Shown: one piece after another, positions 17,392 through 25,000 of the stretch
Layout of the letters: every line of letters starts with the position of its first letter
Position numbering within the stretch: position 1 is the first letter of the stretch
DNA from: Flavobacteriales bacterium
Lineage (GTDB): Bacteria; Bacteroidota; Bacteroidia; Flavobacteriales_D; Parvicellaceae
Assembly: GCA_020631555.1 (NCBI GenBank)
Contig: JAHDGY010000019.1
Span: 1 to 39,211 of the forward strand
DNA length: 39,211 nucleotides
Reading direction: 5' to 3'
Made by a program: the position numbers and the translations under genes
The notes under the pieces: generated by a model
Told to the model about the DNA's origin: nothing
Database searches by the model: none
What the model saw: only the letters and a program-made list of their open reading frames with translations

Positions 17392-19054
17392 ACTTGCAGT
17401 TTACGTGTCAATTACGGTTGGACTCCTGACTTTAGGACTTGTTTCTATTCACGGAACACTTCAAACTCCCGCCACCTCCAACGAATTTGAGATTGCGAAA
17501 AACCTCAGCATCTTTTCCAATATTTACAAGGAACTGGACATCTTTTACGTTGACGACATCCAAACAGGAAAACTGATGAAAGAAGGAATTGACGGGATGC
17601 TGGCTTCTCTTGATCCGTACACCAATTATATTCCAGAATCTGCAATTGAAGACTTTCGCGTTCAACATACCGGAAAGTACGGTGGCATTGGAGCACAAAT
17701 TATTAAAAGGGATGAATATGTCATGATTGCAGAACCGCATGAAGGATTCCCCGCTCAAAAAGCAGGTTTACGAGCGGGAGATTTAATCGTCAAAGTTGAC
17801 GACGTCGATACAAAAGATATGAACGCAGCTGACATGAGCGAATTGTTAAAAGGACAGGCCGGAACTGAGCTAACCGTAAAAATTAAGCGCCCAGGCACTG
17901 ATGCCACATTTGAAACAGTAATTACTAGAGAGGTGGTTAAAATTCCGGACGTTCCGTATTATGGAATGTTAGACGAGTCGATTGGATACATTAAGTTAAA
18001 CTCGTTTACTGAAAATGCAAGTTCGGACGTAGAAAGTGCCTTTAAAAAACTTAGAAGAGATAGTGGCATGACCAAAATCGTTCTGGATCTCAGAGACAAC
18101 GGAGGAGGGCTTTTACGCGAGGCGGTTGAAATTGTCAATTTTTTTGTTCCTAATGGACAAACAGTAGTTGAAACCAAAGGAAAACTATCTGAAATGAACA
18201 AAGTCTATAAAGCACAACTTAAGCCCATAGATTTGGACATCCCAGTCGTTGTTCTAATAAATGGACGATCGGCTTCAGCTTCAGAAATTGTTGCCGGGTC
18301 GTTGCAAGATTTAGATCGAGGGGTTGTCATTGGAGAAACCTCGTTTGGAAAAGGGTTGGTGCAACAAACTAGAAACCTAGACTTTAACTCTAAGCTAAAG
18401 TTAACCATCGCCAAGTACTATACGCCCTCAGGAAGATGCATCCAAAAATTAGATTATAGCAATAGAAAAGACGGAAAGGTCTCGGCAGTAGCAGACTCTT
18501 TGAGGTCTTCCTTTAAAACTCCCAACAATAGAATTGTGAAAGATGGAAGAGGCATTGAACCAGACATCAAAATAGTACCCCCAACTTTAAACAACCTGAC
18601 AGCTATTCTAATGGTGAAGTACTTATTATTTGATTTTGCCACAGAATACCGACAGAAGAACACTTCTTTACCCAATGCTAGAAGCTTTAGAGTTGACGAT
18701 GATCTTTATGCAGAGTTTATCCAATTCTTGGACGGCAAAGAATACGAATACACATCGGAATCGGAAGATAGACTTAAGGAGCTGAAAGAAATTGCGATTA
18801 GAGAAAAGTACTTTGAGGAATCAAAGGAAGATTATGAACGACTTCTTAACAAATTTCGTTCTGACAAGTCCAAAGATCTGCAAAAATTCAAAGATGAAAT
18901 AGCAGAGTTACTTGGACAAGAGATCGTTGGGAGGTACTATTTTCAAAATGGTAAAGTTGCTCACATCTTAGAATTAGACCCAAATATCGACACTGCTATT
19001 AGCATCCTAAACGATAGTTCGAGATACCGTAAAACACTAGGATTCTCCAACTAA
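17381..19054 (+). CDS. C-terminal processing peptidase, S41 family (CtpA/Prc-like)
   Basis: A 557-aa envelope protease with an N-terminal membrane or signal segment (about 5-25). A PDZ domain spans about 95-185 (GKYGGIGAQI, PAQKAGLRAGDLIVKV). The S41 core holds the Ser-Lys dyad: S299 in the GRSASASEIV stretch and K324 in SFGKG, 25 residues apart as in known CtpA/Prc proteins. LDLRDNGGG near 235 supplies the oxyanion region. A C-terminal helical tail of ~150 residues follows. It overlaps rnpA by 11 bases and precedes the O-antigen-ligase-like gene by 10 bases, forming a likely rnpA-ctp-ligase transcript. Substrates in Bacteroidota are poorly known; periplasmic protein quality control is the usual inference. 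Confidence 0.92.
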   Translation: MKNKLAVYVSITVGLLTLGLVSIHGTLQTPATSNEFEIAKNLSIFSNIYKELDIFYVDDIQTGKLMKEGIDGMLASLDPYTNYIPESAIEDFRVQHTGKYGGIGAQIIKRDEYVMIAEPHEGFPAQKAGLRAGDLIVKVDDVDTKDMNAADMSELLKGQAGTELTVKIKRPGTDATFETVITREVVKIPDVPYYGMLDESIGYIKLNSFTENASSDVESAFKKLRRDSGMTKIVLDLRDNGGGLLREAVEIVNFFVPNGQTVVETKGKLSEMNKVYKAQLKPIDLDIPVVVLINGRSASASEIVAGSLQDLDRGVVIGETSFGKGLVQQTRNLDFNSKLKLTIAKYYTPSGRCIQKLDYSNRKDGKVSAVADSLRSSFKTPNNRIVKDGRGIEPDIKIVPPTLNNLTAILMVKYLLFDFATEYRQKNTSLPNARSFRVDDDLYAEFIQFLDGKEYEYTSESEDRLKELKEIAIREKYFEESKEDYERLLNKFRSDKSKDLQKFKDEIAELLGQEIVGRYYFQNGKVAHILELDPNIDTAISILNDSSRYRKTLGFSN

Positions 19055-19064
19055 ATTTGAAAGA

Positions 19065-20681
19065 TTGGAACGCCTGAAAATCCCATACGGGCACCTGTAT
19101 TTCTTGTCAATGCTTACAGTAGCTGTAGGTCTCCCTACATCTAAAGCATTGATGAGCATCGGAACCATTGCCCTTGGAGTGTTGTGGCTGATCGAGCCTG
19201 GCGCAATACACAGGTTCAAAAAGCTGCTCAAACAACCAACCGCCTTGCTGCTCGTGTCTTTCTATCTGATTCATTTAATTACCCTTTTGTATTCCGAAGA
19301 TTTGGCATACGGCTGGCATGACGCAAAAATAAAGTTTCCTCTAGTCGTATTCCCGATCGTAATGAGCACCAAAACCTTCTCTGAAACCCAAATTAAATCT
19401 GTTATTCTAGGATTTGTCCTATCAACTTTGGTCAGCACGCTAATCAGTTTTGGAATATTCTGGGAGGTTCTTCCGACAAAAAAAGCAATAAAAGATGTCA
19501 GAGATATTTCTGTGTTCATTTCGCACATTCGATTGTCTTTAATGATTTGCCTTAGCGTTTGCATTTGCACCTACCAGATTATGAAATCGGCACGGTTGCG
19601 GATTTTTTTTGTAGCACTAATCGCTTGGTTCATCTATTTTTTATTCGTTCTAAAATCTGCCACAGGAATTGCCGTTCTGGTAATTTCAGAATTAACCCTG
19701 CTAACAATTCTGATTTATCAGCAAAAAAACAGACAGTCGAAATGGATAATATCTCTAGCTCTTTTATCGGCCATGAGCGCAATAATAATCTTGTCATTCA
19801 ACAGGGCCAACACATATAACCAGCCGAAAGAACCGACGGCCTTTCTTCAGCTCGAAACTTTTACTGATCAAGGTGGGCGATATTACCATGACACCGCATC
19901 AAAACAAATGGAAAATGGTTATTACATCTGGATAAACATTTGTAACGAAGAACTAGAAGAAAGTTGGAACAACAGGTCTTCTATCCCGCTTGATGGTAAA
20001 ACCAAAAATGGGCTAAACCTAAAAGGCGTGCTACTTCGATACCTAACATCCAAAGGACTTAGAAAAGACAGAAGTGGAATGGCAAATTTATCCAAGTCTG
20101 ATATCAACAAAATTGAACACGGTCAACACACCGCGAATCCACCTCAATTCAAATTCTTAGAACGGGTTGATGAAATACTATTTGGGTGGACAATGATTCA
20201 AGAAGGCGCCAATCCATCTGGAAACTCTCTCGGACAGAGAATTCGCGCCTGGGACATTGGGCACAAAATCCTAAAACAAAGCAGCTTTTTTGGTATTGGG
20301 GCCGGAGATGTGAAAAACGAATTTGAACAGTTTTACGAAACCTATCATCCTCAAGTAAAAAAAGAATTCCGGATTCGTGGGCACAATCAATTTATGACAG
20401 TTCTAATTGCTACAGGAATACCAGGGCTGGTAATTTTCTTTCTTTCCCTTGTCTTCTTGATGCTCCCTAAAAAACAATCCGCAAACGCACTAACTTTAAC
20501 CTTGATTCTTATCGCATTATTATCATTTATTGCTGAAGACACCCTGGAGACACAAGCAGGTGTAATGTTCTATGGATTCTTTACATCTCTATTCGTGTTT
20601 TCTAAAAATCAACCATTTAAACTATCCAATCTAAAGTTTAATTCAAATTTTATTTGGAAAATCGGCCATAATTGTCATTAA
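19065..20681 (+). CDS. O-antigen ligase / Wzy-type polymerase-like membrane protein
   Basis: A 538-aa polytopic inner-membrane protein with about 11 hydrophobic helices, nine before residue 250 and the remainder after 440. They flank a long hydrophilic, probably periplasmic loop (about 255-435). The loop's end carries FGIGAGDVKNEFEQFYE and RGHNQFMTVLIATGIPGLV, the Wzy_C signature of ligases that join polysaccharide to lipid A-core or another acceptor. The start is a TTG at 19065; an internal ATG (19110) would remove part of the first helix. No glycosyltransferase or flippase lies nearby, so the acceptor cannot be assigned, and it could equally be a protein O-glycan ligase. Confidence 0.8.
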   Translation: MERLKIPYGHLYFLSMLTVAVGLPTSKALMSIGTIALGVLWLIEPGAIHRFKKLLKQPTALLLVSFYLIHLITLLYSEDLAYGWHDAKIKFPLVVFPIVMSTKTFSETQIKSVILGFVLSTLVSTLISFGIFWEVLPTKKAIKDVRDISVFISHIRLSLMICLSVCICTYQIMKSARLRIFFVALIAWFIYFLFVLKSATGIAVLVISELTLLTILIYQQKNRQSKWIISLALLSAMSAIIILSFNRANTYNQPKEPTAFLQLETFTDQGGRYYHDTASKQMENGYYIWINICNEELEESWNNRSSIPLDGKTKNGLNLKGVLLRYLTSKGLRKDRSGMANLSKSDINKIEHGQHTANPPQFKFLERVDEILFGWTMIQEGANPSGNSLGQRIRAWDIGHKILKQSSFFGIGAGDVKNEFEQFYETYHPQVKKEFRIRGHNQFMTVLIATGIPGLVIFFLSLVFLMLPKKQSANALTLTLILIALLSFIAEDTLETQAGVMFYGFFTSLFVFSKNQPFKLSNLKFNSNFIWKIGHNCH

Positions 20682-20685
20682 TTTG
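20653..20685 (+). promoter_or_regulatory. Possible promoter for the SAM riboswitch-metX transcript
   Basis: TTTG at 20653-20656 and TTAATTTG at 20678-20685 (7 of 8 bases of TANNTTTG) are spaced about as in Bacteroidota promoters. The site overlaps the 3' end of the ligase gene and would start the RNA just before the riboswitch. Confidence 0.3.
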
Positions 20686-20726
20686 TATAGCGATTTAATG
20701 TTACGCTTCTCGAAAGTTGTAACGAT

Positions 20727-20819
20727 TATTGAGAAGAGGGGAGAGACTAGGCTCGTTGATCCTCTGGCAACCCTCTGTAGAGTAGGTGCCAAATCCTATC
20801 CCTTTGCTGGGAAAGATAA
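20727..20819 (+). ncRNA. SAM-I (S-box) riboswitch upstream of metX
   Basis: The hallmarks of the SAM-I aptamer are present in order. P1 can form from TTATT (20727-20731) with GATAA (20815-20819). P2 uses AGAGGG and CCCTCT around the GGAGAGACTAGG kink-turn side, followed by the conserved TGGCAACC. P3 is TAGG-TGCCAAAT-CCTA with the conserved GGTGCCAAATCC. P4 is CCC-TTTGCT-GGG. It lies ahead of a methionine biosynthesis gene, the expected target. No terminator hairpin follows, so control is more likely at translation than by attenuation. A short ORF starts 10 nt after P1. Confidence 0.9.
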
Positions 20820-20829
20820 AAGTACAACT

Positions 20830-20943
20830 ATGAATTTATCAATTATTCGTCTTGTTTCGTTTGTATTGACCTGTTATGGTTATTCGCCTTCCGATTTGGT
20901 CACTCTTCTTTTAAATCCATTAACCAAACCTTGTCAATCATGA
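20830..20943 (+). CDS. 37-codon ORF between SAM riboswitch and metX (possible coupling peptide)
   Basis: ATG at 20830 lies 10 nt beyond the riboswitch P1 stem. The frame ends at a TGA (20941-20943) that overlaps the metX ATG (20940-20942) as ATGA. The predicted peptide begins MNLSIIRLVSFVLTC and ends LTKPCQS; it is hydrophobic at the N-terminus and matches no family I recognise. The frame is open further upstream through the riboswitch, so length alone is weak evidence. The two telling points are the start directly after P1 and the exact stop/start overlap, which fit translational coupling of metX to a riboswitch-gated leader ORF. It may also be chance. Confidence 0.35.
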   Translation: MNLSIIRLVSFVLTCYGYSPSDLVTLLLNPLTKPCQS

Positions 20944-21959
20944 GCTCGCCGAAAACCTATAATTACACTGGGGAGTTTTTGCTGGATTCAAATGAGATTT
21001 TAGAAAAACTAGAAATCGTCTATTGCACCTACGGTAAACTAAACGCTAAGAAGGACAACGTCATTTGGGTATGCCACGCGCTTACGGCCAACGCAGAAGT
21101 TAACAACTGGTGGTCAGGGATTTTCGGAAAAAACAAACCATTAGATCCCAACAAGCACTTCATTGTTTGTGCCAACATCCTTGGCTCATGCTACGGAACA
21201 ACAGGCCCACAAAGCCTCAACAAAAATACTGGCCAACCCTACCTACATGAATTTCCCAACATCACCATAAAAGATATGGCCAAGGCGCACCAAGTGCTTG
21301 CCAACCACCTCGGAATTAATCAAATTAGAAATCTATACGGCCCCTCAATGGGGGGATATCAGGCTTTGCAGTGGGCCGTTGATGAACCCCAATTTGTTGA
21401 AAACCTAATTTTGATTGCTACTTCTCACCGTCAATCGGCATGGAATATGGCCTTCAATGAGACGCAAAGGATGACCATTGAACTAGACCCAACGTTTCAT
21501 TCCAACAACCGAAACGGGGGCACAAAAGGATTGGCTGCAGCTCGAGCCATAGCCTTGCTCGGATATCGAGGATATTCAGGATATGCGGCCACTCAACTAG
21601 GTGCAGAAGCAAAAGACAAACAAAATGCAGCAACCTACCAACGCTATCAAGGTCAAAAATTCACAAAACGTTTCGACGCTCATTCGTACCTAAGTTTGAT
21701 TAACGCAATGGACTCATTTTACTTAACGGAAAAGGAAATTGCTACAGTACAGGCAAATTGTTTGATAATTGGAATTTCATCGGATCGGAAATTTCCTCTT
21801 TGCGAGCAACAAAAATTAGCCAAAATCATTCCTGGTGCTATTCTGCAAACAATTGAATCAGATTACGGACATGATGGGTTTTTGATTGAAACAAGGATAA
21901 TTAGTGATCTGATAACTGGTTTTGGCAATCAAAACAACCAACCCAACGAAAAAACTTAA
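20940..21959 (+). CDS. metX: Homoserine O-acetyltransferase
   Basis: A 339-aa cytoplasmic alpha/beta-hydrolase-fold enzyme that acetylates homoserine with acetyl-CoA, opening the methionine branch. The catalytic triad is readable: S136 in YGPSMGGYQALQW, D282 in SSDRKFP and H311 in YGHDGFL. The substrate-pocket stretch NILGSCYGTTGP and the N-terminal CHALTAN are typical of MetX. The ATG at 20940 is preferred over a TTG at 20931. A SAM-I riboswitch precedes it, so high S-adenosylmethionine should reduce expression. The sulfhydrylase usually paired with MetX is not in the window. A succinyl-specific variant cannot be excluded from sequence alone, but the leader and family features favour MetX. 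Confidence 0.92.
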   Translation: MSSPKTYNYTGEFLLDSNEILEKLEIVYCTYGKLNAKKDNVIWVCHALTANAEVNNWWSGIFGKNKPLDPNKHFIVCANILGSCYGTTGPQSLNKNTGQPYLHEFPNITIKDMAKAHQVLANHLGINQIRNLYGPSMGGYQALQWAVDEPQFVENLILIATSHRQSAWNMAFNETQRMTIELDPTFHSNNRNGGTKGLAAARAIALLGYRGYSGYAATQLGAEAKDKQNAATYQRYQGQKFTKRFDAHSYLSLINAMDSFYLTEKEIATVQANCLIIGISSDRKFPLCEQQKLAKIIPGAILQTIESDYGHDGFLIETRIISDLITGFGNQNNQPNEKT

Positions 21960-22287
21960 ATCTATTGTACTGTGAAAATCAAGATTTTTTGGGCCCCGAG
22001 CAACAACAACTCCCTTTAATCTTATCTAACAAATGTAAATCTTGAAATACCATTGTGTGATAATAACAGAATCCAAGATCTTGACCTAACAACCAACCAA
22101 GACACACTAATCTGGACACTACCGGTATCTTGTATTCGTTCCATTGCTCAAAGTTCAATTTGACTTGTTTTTTTGCTCTTAAAAGTGGCCCAAAATGGCG
22201 TTTTTGGGATTTGACCCGGCATTATTAGGTATTTGTACTGATAGAATCACAATTAATTCGTCGTAAAATTGAATCCCAAATTACACG
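21960..22287. other. Gene-free stretch with short inverted repeats downstream of metX
   Basis: No gene is seen. CAAGATTT (21980-21987) is mirrored by AAATCTTG (22037-22044), and a perfect palindrome CAAGATCTTG follows at 22074-22083. A hairpin CCCAAAA / TTTTGGG lies at 22189-22208. A weak promoter-like pair, TTTG (22203-22206) and TATTTG (22230-22235), could start the structured RNA that follows. No open frame of convincing length crosses the region. Confidence 0.4.
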
Positions 22288-22496
22288 GAGCGAAACGTCG
22301 CTCATACTAATGTGGTTGCCAGTTACAATTCCCCCCAATTCCCTTGATTGGGTCTCCAATTTTAGGAAGAATTGTGTGCGTTAGTTTGTTGAAAGGTGAG
22401 AGGTTCAGCATGACATGTCCATTTATACCAGGGCACATCGCATGTACAACTGCATGAATAAGAGGCGAAGGAGAGGAAGGTTCCTTCGCCTTTTTT
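22288..22496 (+). ncRNA. Candidate structured leader or small RNA ahead of the molybdenum cofactor operon
   Basis: A foldable, terminator-ended region. GAGCGA-AACG-TCGCTC (22288-22303) forms a first hairpin. A closing stem can pair TG-c-CAGT-t-ACA (22317-22327) with TGT-aca-ACTGCA (22443-22454). Inside are a CAATTC/GAATTG stem enclosing CCCAAT-TCCCTTG-ATTGGG, and a second arm near 22410-22443 (ATGT and CC pairing with GG and ACAT). An intrinsic terminator follows at once, 65 nt before moeA. Such a layout fits a transcription-attenuating leader, possibly a ligand-sensing one, or an independent small RNA such as a 6S-like RNA. I do not recognise it as the known Moco riboswitch. Pairings were found by eye. 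Confidence 0.45.
22463..22496 (+). terminator. Intrinsic terminator upstream of moeA
   Basis: AGGCGAAGGA pairs with TCCTTCGCCT around a GAGGAAGGT loop and runs into six T (22491-22496). It lies downstream of no gene but 65 nt upstream of moeA, so it either ends a small RNA or acts as an attenuator in the operon leader. Confidence 0.85.
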
Positions 22497-22561
22497 ATTG
22501 GCTCAATTATCAAAACACGAGGATTTAAGCATTAGTTTCAATTTGCGCGCTATCTTTCGGT

Positions 22562-23734
22562 ATGATCGCCGTAGAACAAGCTTTAGGATTTCTTTCCGAT
22601 ATTTCCCCCAACAATGTTGAGGAGATTAATGTTGCTCAGTCAGTTGGGCATACATTAGCACAAGATGCAGTTACCAAAATTGACCACCCACCGTTCAACC
22701 AATCCGCAATGGATGGATATGGAATTGGGTCCATTGAACTGGTAGATTTCGAAGTGGTAGACGAGGTTCCCGCAGGAAAGGCAGCCGGCAGTATTTCTTT
22801 GAGCGAAAATGAGGCTGTACGTATTTTTACAGGGGCTATGGTGCCACCGGGTGTTGTTGCAGTTGCACAGCAAGAAATCGTAACCGTAAATGGATTGCAG
22901 ATTCATCTTAATCAGTCTGTTAAGAAATGGAAGAATATTCGTGATAAAGGCGAGCAGACATCTAAGGGGGAGGTGGTTCTCTCAAAAGGGACCAAAATTT
23001 CGCCAGCTGCTGTTGGATTGTTAAGTGGGCTAGGCTTAACAACTGTACATGTTTATCGAAAGCCAAATGTGGTAATTATTGCTACTGGAGATGAGTTGGT
23101 AACGCCAGGAGAAAAGCTCCCCCAGGGAAAAATTTATGAATCTAACACCTTTGCGTTTCAATCTGCATGTAGTCAGTTGGGTTTTGGTTGTGATATCCAA
23201 CAGGTCTCGGATAACCTTGAAAATACATTTGAAATTCTAGAAGAAAGTCTGAACAAATATGACGTTGTGGCGTTTTCTGGTGGAATTTCGGTGGGGAAGT
23301 ATGATTACGTGGGTGAAGCATGTAAGCGAGCAAATGTGGAACAAGTATTTTACAAGGTTTCTCAAAAGCCGGGTAAGCCTCTGTATTATGGGCGGAATCT
23401 TAGCACCCACGTTTTTGGGTTGCCGGGCAATCCAGCGGCAATGCTGACTTGCTTTTACATCTATGTTTTAAAAGTGCTCCAAGGCTTATGTGGGGGGGCA
23501 ATTTTAGGTCTTCCGCATGTTGATGCGAATCTAAAGCGAGATTACTACCGCAAAGGAGACCGTGCTCATTTTCTGAAGGTTCAGGTCAAAAATGATGAGA
23601 TTGAAATTTTGGAAGGCCAGAGCAGTGCAATGATGCATACGTTTGCTATTGCTAATGGCTTGGCATATTTTCCTAATACGAAAGATAACTTTTCAAAGGG
23701 GGAACAGGTAAAGGTTTATTTACTTCCAACGTGA
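22562..23734 (+). CDS. moeA: Molybdopterin molybdenumtransferase MoeA
   Basis: MoeA (390 aa) inserts molybdate into adenylylated molybdopterin to make molybdenum cofactor. Family motifs are intact: PPFNQSAMDGYG (43-54), TGDEL near 175-179, SGGISVGKYD near 239-248, QKPGKPL and GLPGNPAA near 286-293. Domain order (II-I-III-IV) and length match the family. It is the first gene of a closely packed operon; its TGA overlaps the GTG start of mobA (GTGA). Upstream lies a structured RNA with a terminator, and no convincing promoter is seen between that terminator and the ATG. Transcription may therefore read through it. Confidence 0.94.
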   Translation: MIAVEQALGFLSDISPNNVEEINVAQSVGHTLAQDAVTKIDHPPFNQSAMDGYGIGSIELVDFEVVDEVPAGKAAGSISLSENEAVRIFTGAMVPPGVVAVAQQEIVTVNGLQIHLNQSVKKWKNIRDKGEQTSKGEVVLSKGTKISPAAVGLLSGLGLTTVHVYRKPNVVIIATGDELVTPGEKLPQGKIYESNTFAFQSACSQLGFGCDIQQVSDNLENTFEILEESLNKYDVVAFSGGISVGKYDYVGEACKRANVEQVFYKVSQKPGKPLYYGRNLSTHVFGLPGNPAAMLTCFYIYVLKVLQGLCGGAILGLPHVDANLKRDYYRKGDRAHFLKVQVKNDEIEILEGQSSAMMHTFAIANGLAYFPNTKDNFSKGEQVKVYLLPT

Positions 23735-24297
23735 GGCTGGAAGTCATAATATTATCAGGTGGCCAGAGCCAAAGAATGGGCCAAGAAAAAGGATTGAGTC
23801 TGTTTCGTGGAGCGCCATTAATATCTTACCCAATAGAGTTGGCTAGGCAGATTAGCGAGAACATTTCAATAATTGCAAATAATTTTGGTTATGAAGGCTT
23901 TGGTTGTCGTATCCTAGCTGATGATTTCAAGAATAAAGGACCTTTGGGAGGGATTGCGACAGGGCTTCGCGCAGCGCGAGAAAAAAATGTGTTAATTCTT
24001 CCGTGTGATATGCCTTTGCTGTCCGCGGATGTGATAACATTGCTTATCACTAAGCACGGCCAATTTGAAGCTACAATTCTGAAATATAAAGGTAGGCTGC
24101 ACCCTTTGATTGGAATCTACTGTCGCAGTTTGTTGCCTCGGGTGATACAACAAATTCGAGATAATGAACTGAAGGTGTCCTTGTTCGTCCAGAAGATAGA
24201 AAAAAATCTGTTGAATGTTGAGGCTGAATTGGCTGGCGTGGCTCCAGAAGTTTTCGCAAATTGCAATAGCAGATTGGATCTTAAAAATTTGGAGTGA
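23731..24297 (+). CDS. mobA: Molybdenum cofactor guanylyltransferase
   Basis: MobA (188 aa) adds GMP to molybdenum cofactor, giving the dinucleotide form used by DMSO-reductase-family enzymes. The nucleotide-binding motif LSGGQSQRMGQEKG (8-21), GPLGGI (70-75) and metal-binding D93 in PCDMP are clear, as is HPLIGIY. The start is a GTG overlapping the moeA stop by four bases; its own stop overlaps the moaD GTG in the same way. Both overlaps imply translational coupling. No molybdoenzyme gene lies in the window, so the client enzyme is elsewhere. Confidence 0.9.
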   Translation: MRLEVIILSGGQSQRMGQEKGLSLFRGAPLISYPIELARQISENISIIANNFGYEGFGCRILADDFKNKGPLGGIATGLRAAREKNVLILPCDMPLLSADVITLLITKHGQFEATILKYKGRLHPLIGIYCRSLLPRVIQQIRDNELKVSLFVQKIEKNLLNVEAELAGVAPEVFANCNSRLDLKNLE

Positions 24298-24530
24298 AGG
24301 TAGAAGTAAAGTATTACGGATATATTGCAGAGCAACTGAATAAGTCGGAAAGCTCTGTGGAAATCGATGAAATAGGTAGAAATGATTTAAAGGCGTTTTT
24401 CGAAGGGATACATCCATTTCTTAAGAAAACGACTTTTTGTGTCGCGGTAGACAAGAAAGTTTGCAATCAAATCGGACCTGAATTAGAAGTCGGACAAATA
24501 GCTCTATTGCCTCCTTTCGCGGGTGGCTAG
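24294..24530 (+). CDS. moaD: Molybdopterin synthase sulfur-carrier subunit
   Basis: MoaD (78 aa) is a ubiquitin-fold sulfur carrier whose C-terminal Gly-Gly is thiocarboxylated and inserted into MoaE. The C-terminus IALLPPFAGG shows the required tail, and VEVKYYGYIAEQL is the typical first strand and helix. The start is a GTG overlapping the mobA stop (GTGA). The MoeB adenylyltransferase that activates MoaD is not encoded in this cluster. Confidence 0.9.
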   Translation: MKVEVKYYGYIAEQLNKSESSVEIDEIGRNDLKAFFEGIHPFLKKTTFCVAVDKKVCNQIGPELEVGQIALLPPFAGG

Positions 24531-24559
24531 TTAGGGCCCAATTTTACCGGAAGTGTGCC

Positions 24560-25000
24560 ATGGGAAAAAAACAAGTTTTAAGGCAAGGGCCTATTAGCCC
24601 AGAGTTCATTGCTGGTTCCATTGCGAAGCATCAAGTTAAAACGCAAATTGGTGCGCATGACATTTTTCTTGGTCAGGTTCGGCGAGACGAAATTGATGGT
24701 AAACTGGTTGATCGTATTGAATACTCTGCTTATAATGAAATGGCCGAAGATATTTTTCATGAAATACGAGAAGAAGCCTTTGAGAAGTTCGATTTAGTAT
24801 GTATGCATATTTATCATAGTCTGGGAGAAGTTAAGGCTGGTGAAATATGTTTGTTTGTATTTGCTTCGGCTAAACATCGTAAAGCAGTTTTTGAGGCAAT
24901 CGAGTATTTAGTTGAATCAATAAAGCTACGTGTTCCTATTTTTGCCAAAGAGATTTTGGAAGACAATTCATTCGTCTGGAAGGAAAATCATTATGATTGA
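24560..25000 (+). CDS. moaE: Molybdopterin synthase catalytic subunit
   Basis: MoaE (146 aa) forms a heterotetramer with MoaD and converts cyclic pyranopterin monophosphate to molybdopterin. Diagnostic motifs are HSLGEVKAGE (86-95), KHR (105-107) and the active-site lysines K122 and K130 in IKLRVPIFAKE. It starts 30 nt after moaD, the largest gap in the operon, and its last eight bases overlap the start of the moaC/mogA fusion. Confidence 0.93.
   Translation: MGKKQVLRQGPISPEFIAGSIAKHQVKTQIGAHDIFLGQVRRDEIDGKLVDRIEYSAYNEMAEDIFHEIREEAFEKFDLVCMHIYHSLGEVKAGEICLFVFASAKHRKAVFEAIEYLVESIKLRVPIFAKEILEDNSFVWKENHYD

Noticed and set aside
20683-20829. Upstream part of an 86-codon open frame running through the SAM riboswitch
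   Set aside because: It covers the aptamer stems and has no start consistent with the riboswitch. Only the part from the ATG at 20830 is kept, as a low-confidence leader ORF.
22288-22496. Known Moco riboswitch
   Set aside because: The arrangement before moeA is suggestive, but I could not match the arms to the conserved Moco aptamer sequence, so only an unclassified structured RNA is claimed.
22307-22513. 68-codon minus-strand open frame upstream of moeA
   Set aside because: It reads through the terminator hairpin and the structured RNA arms; the product matches no family and the frame is explained by the repeats.
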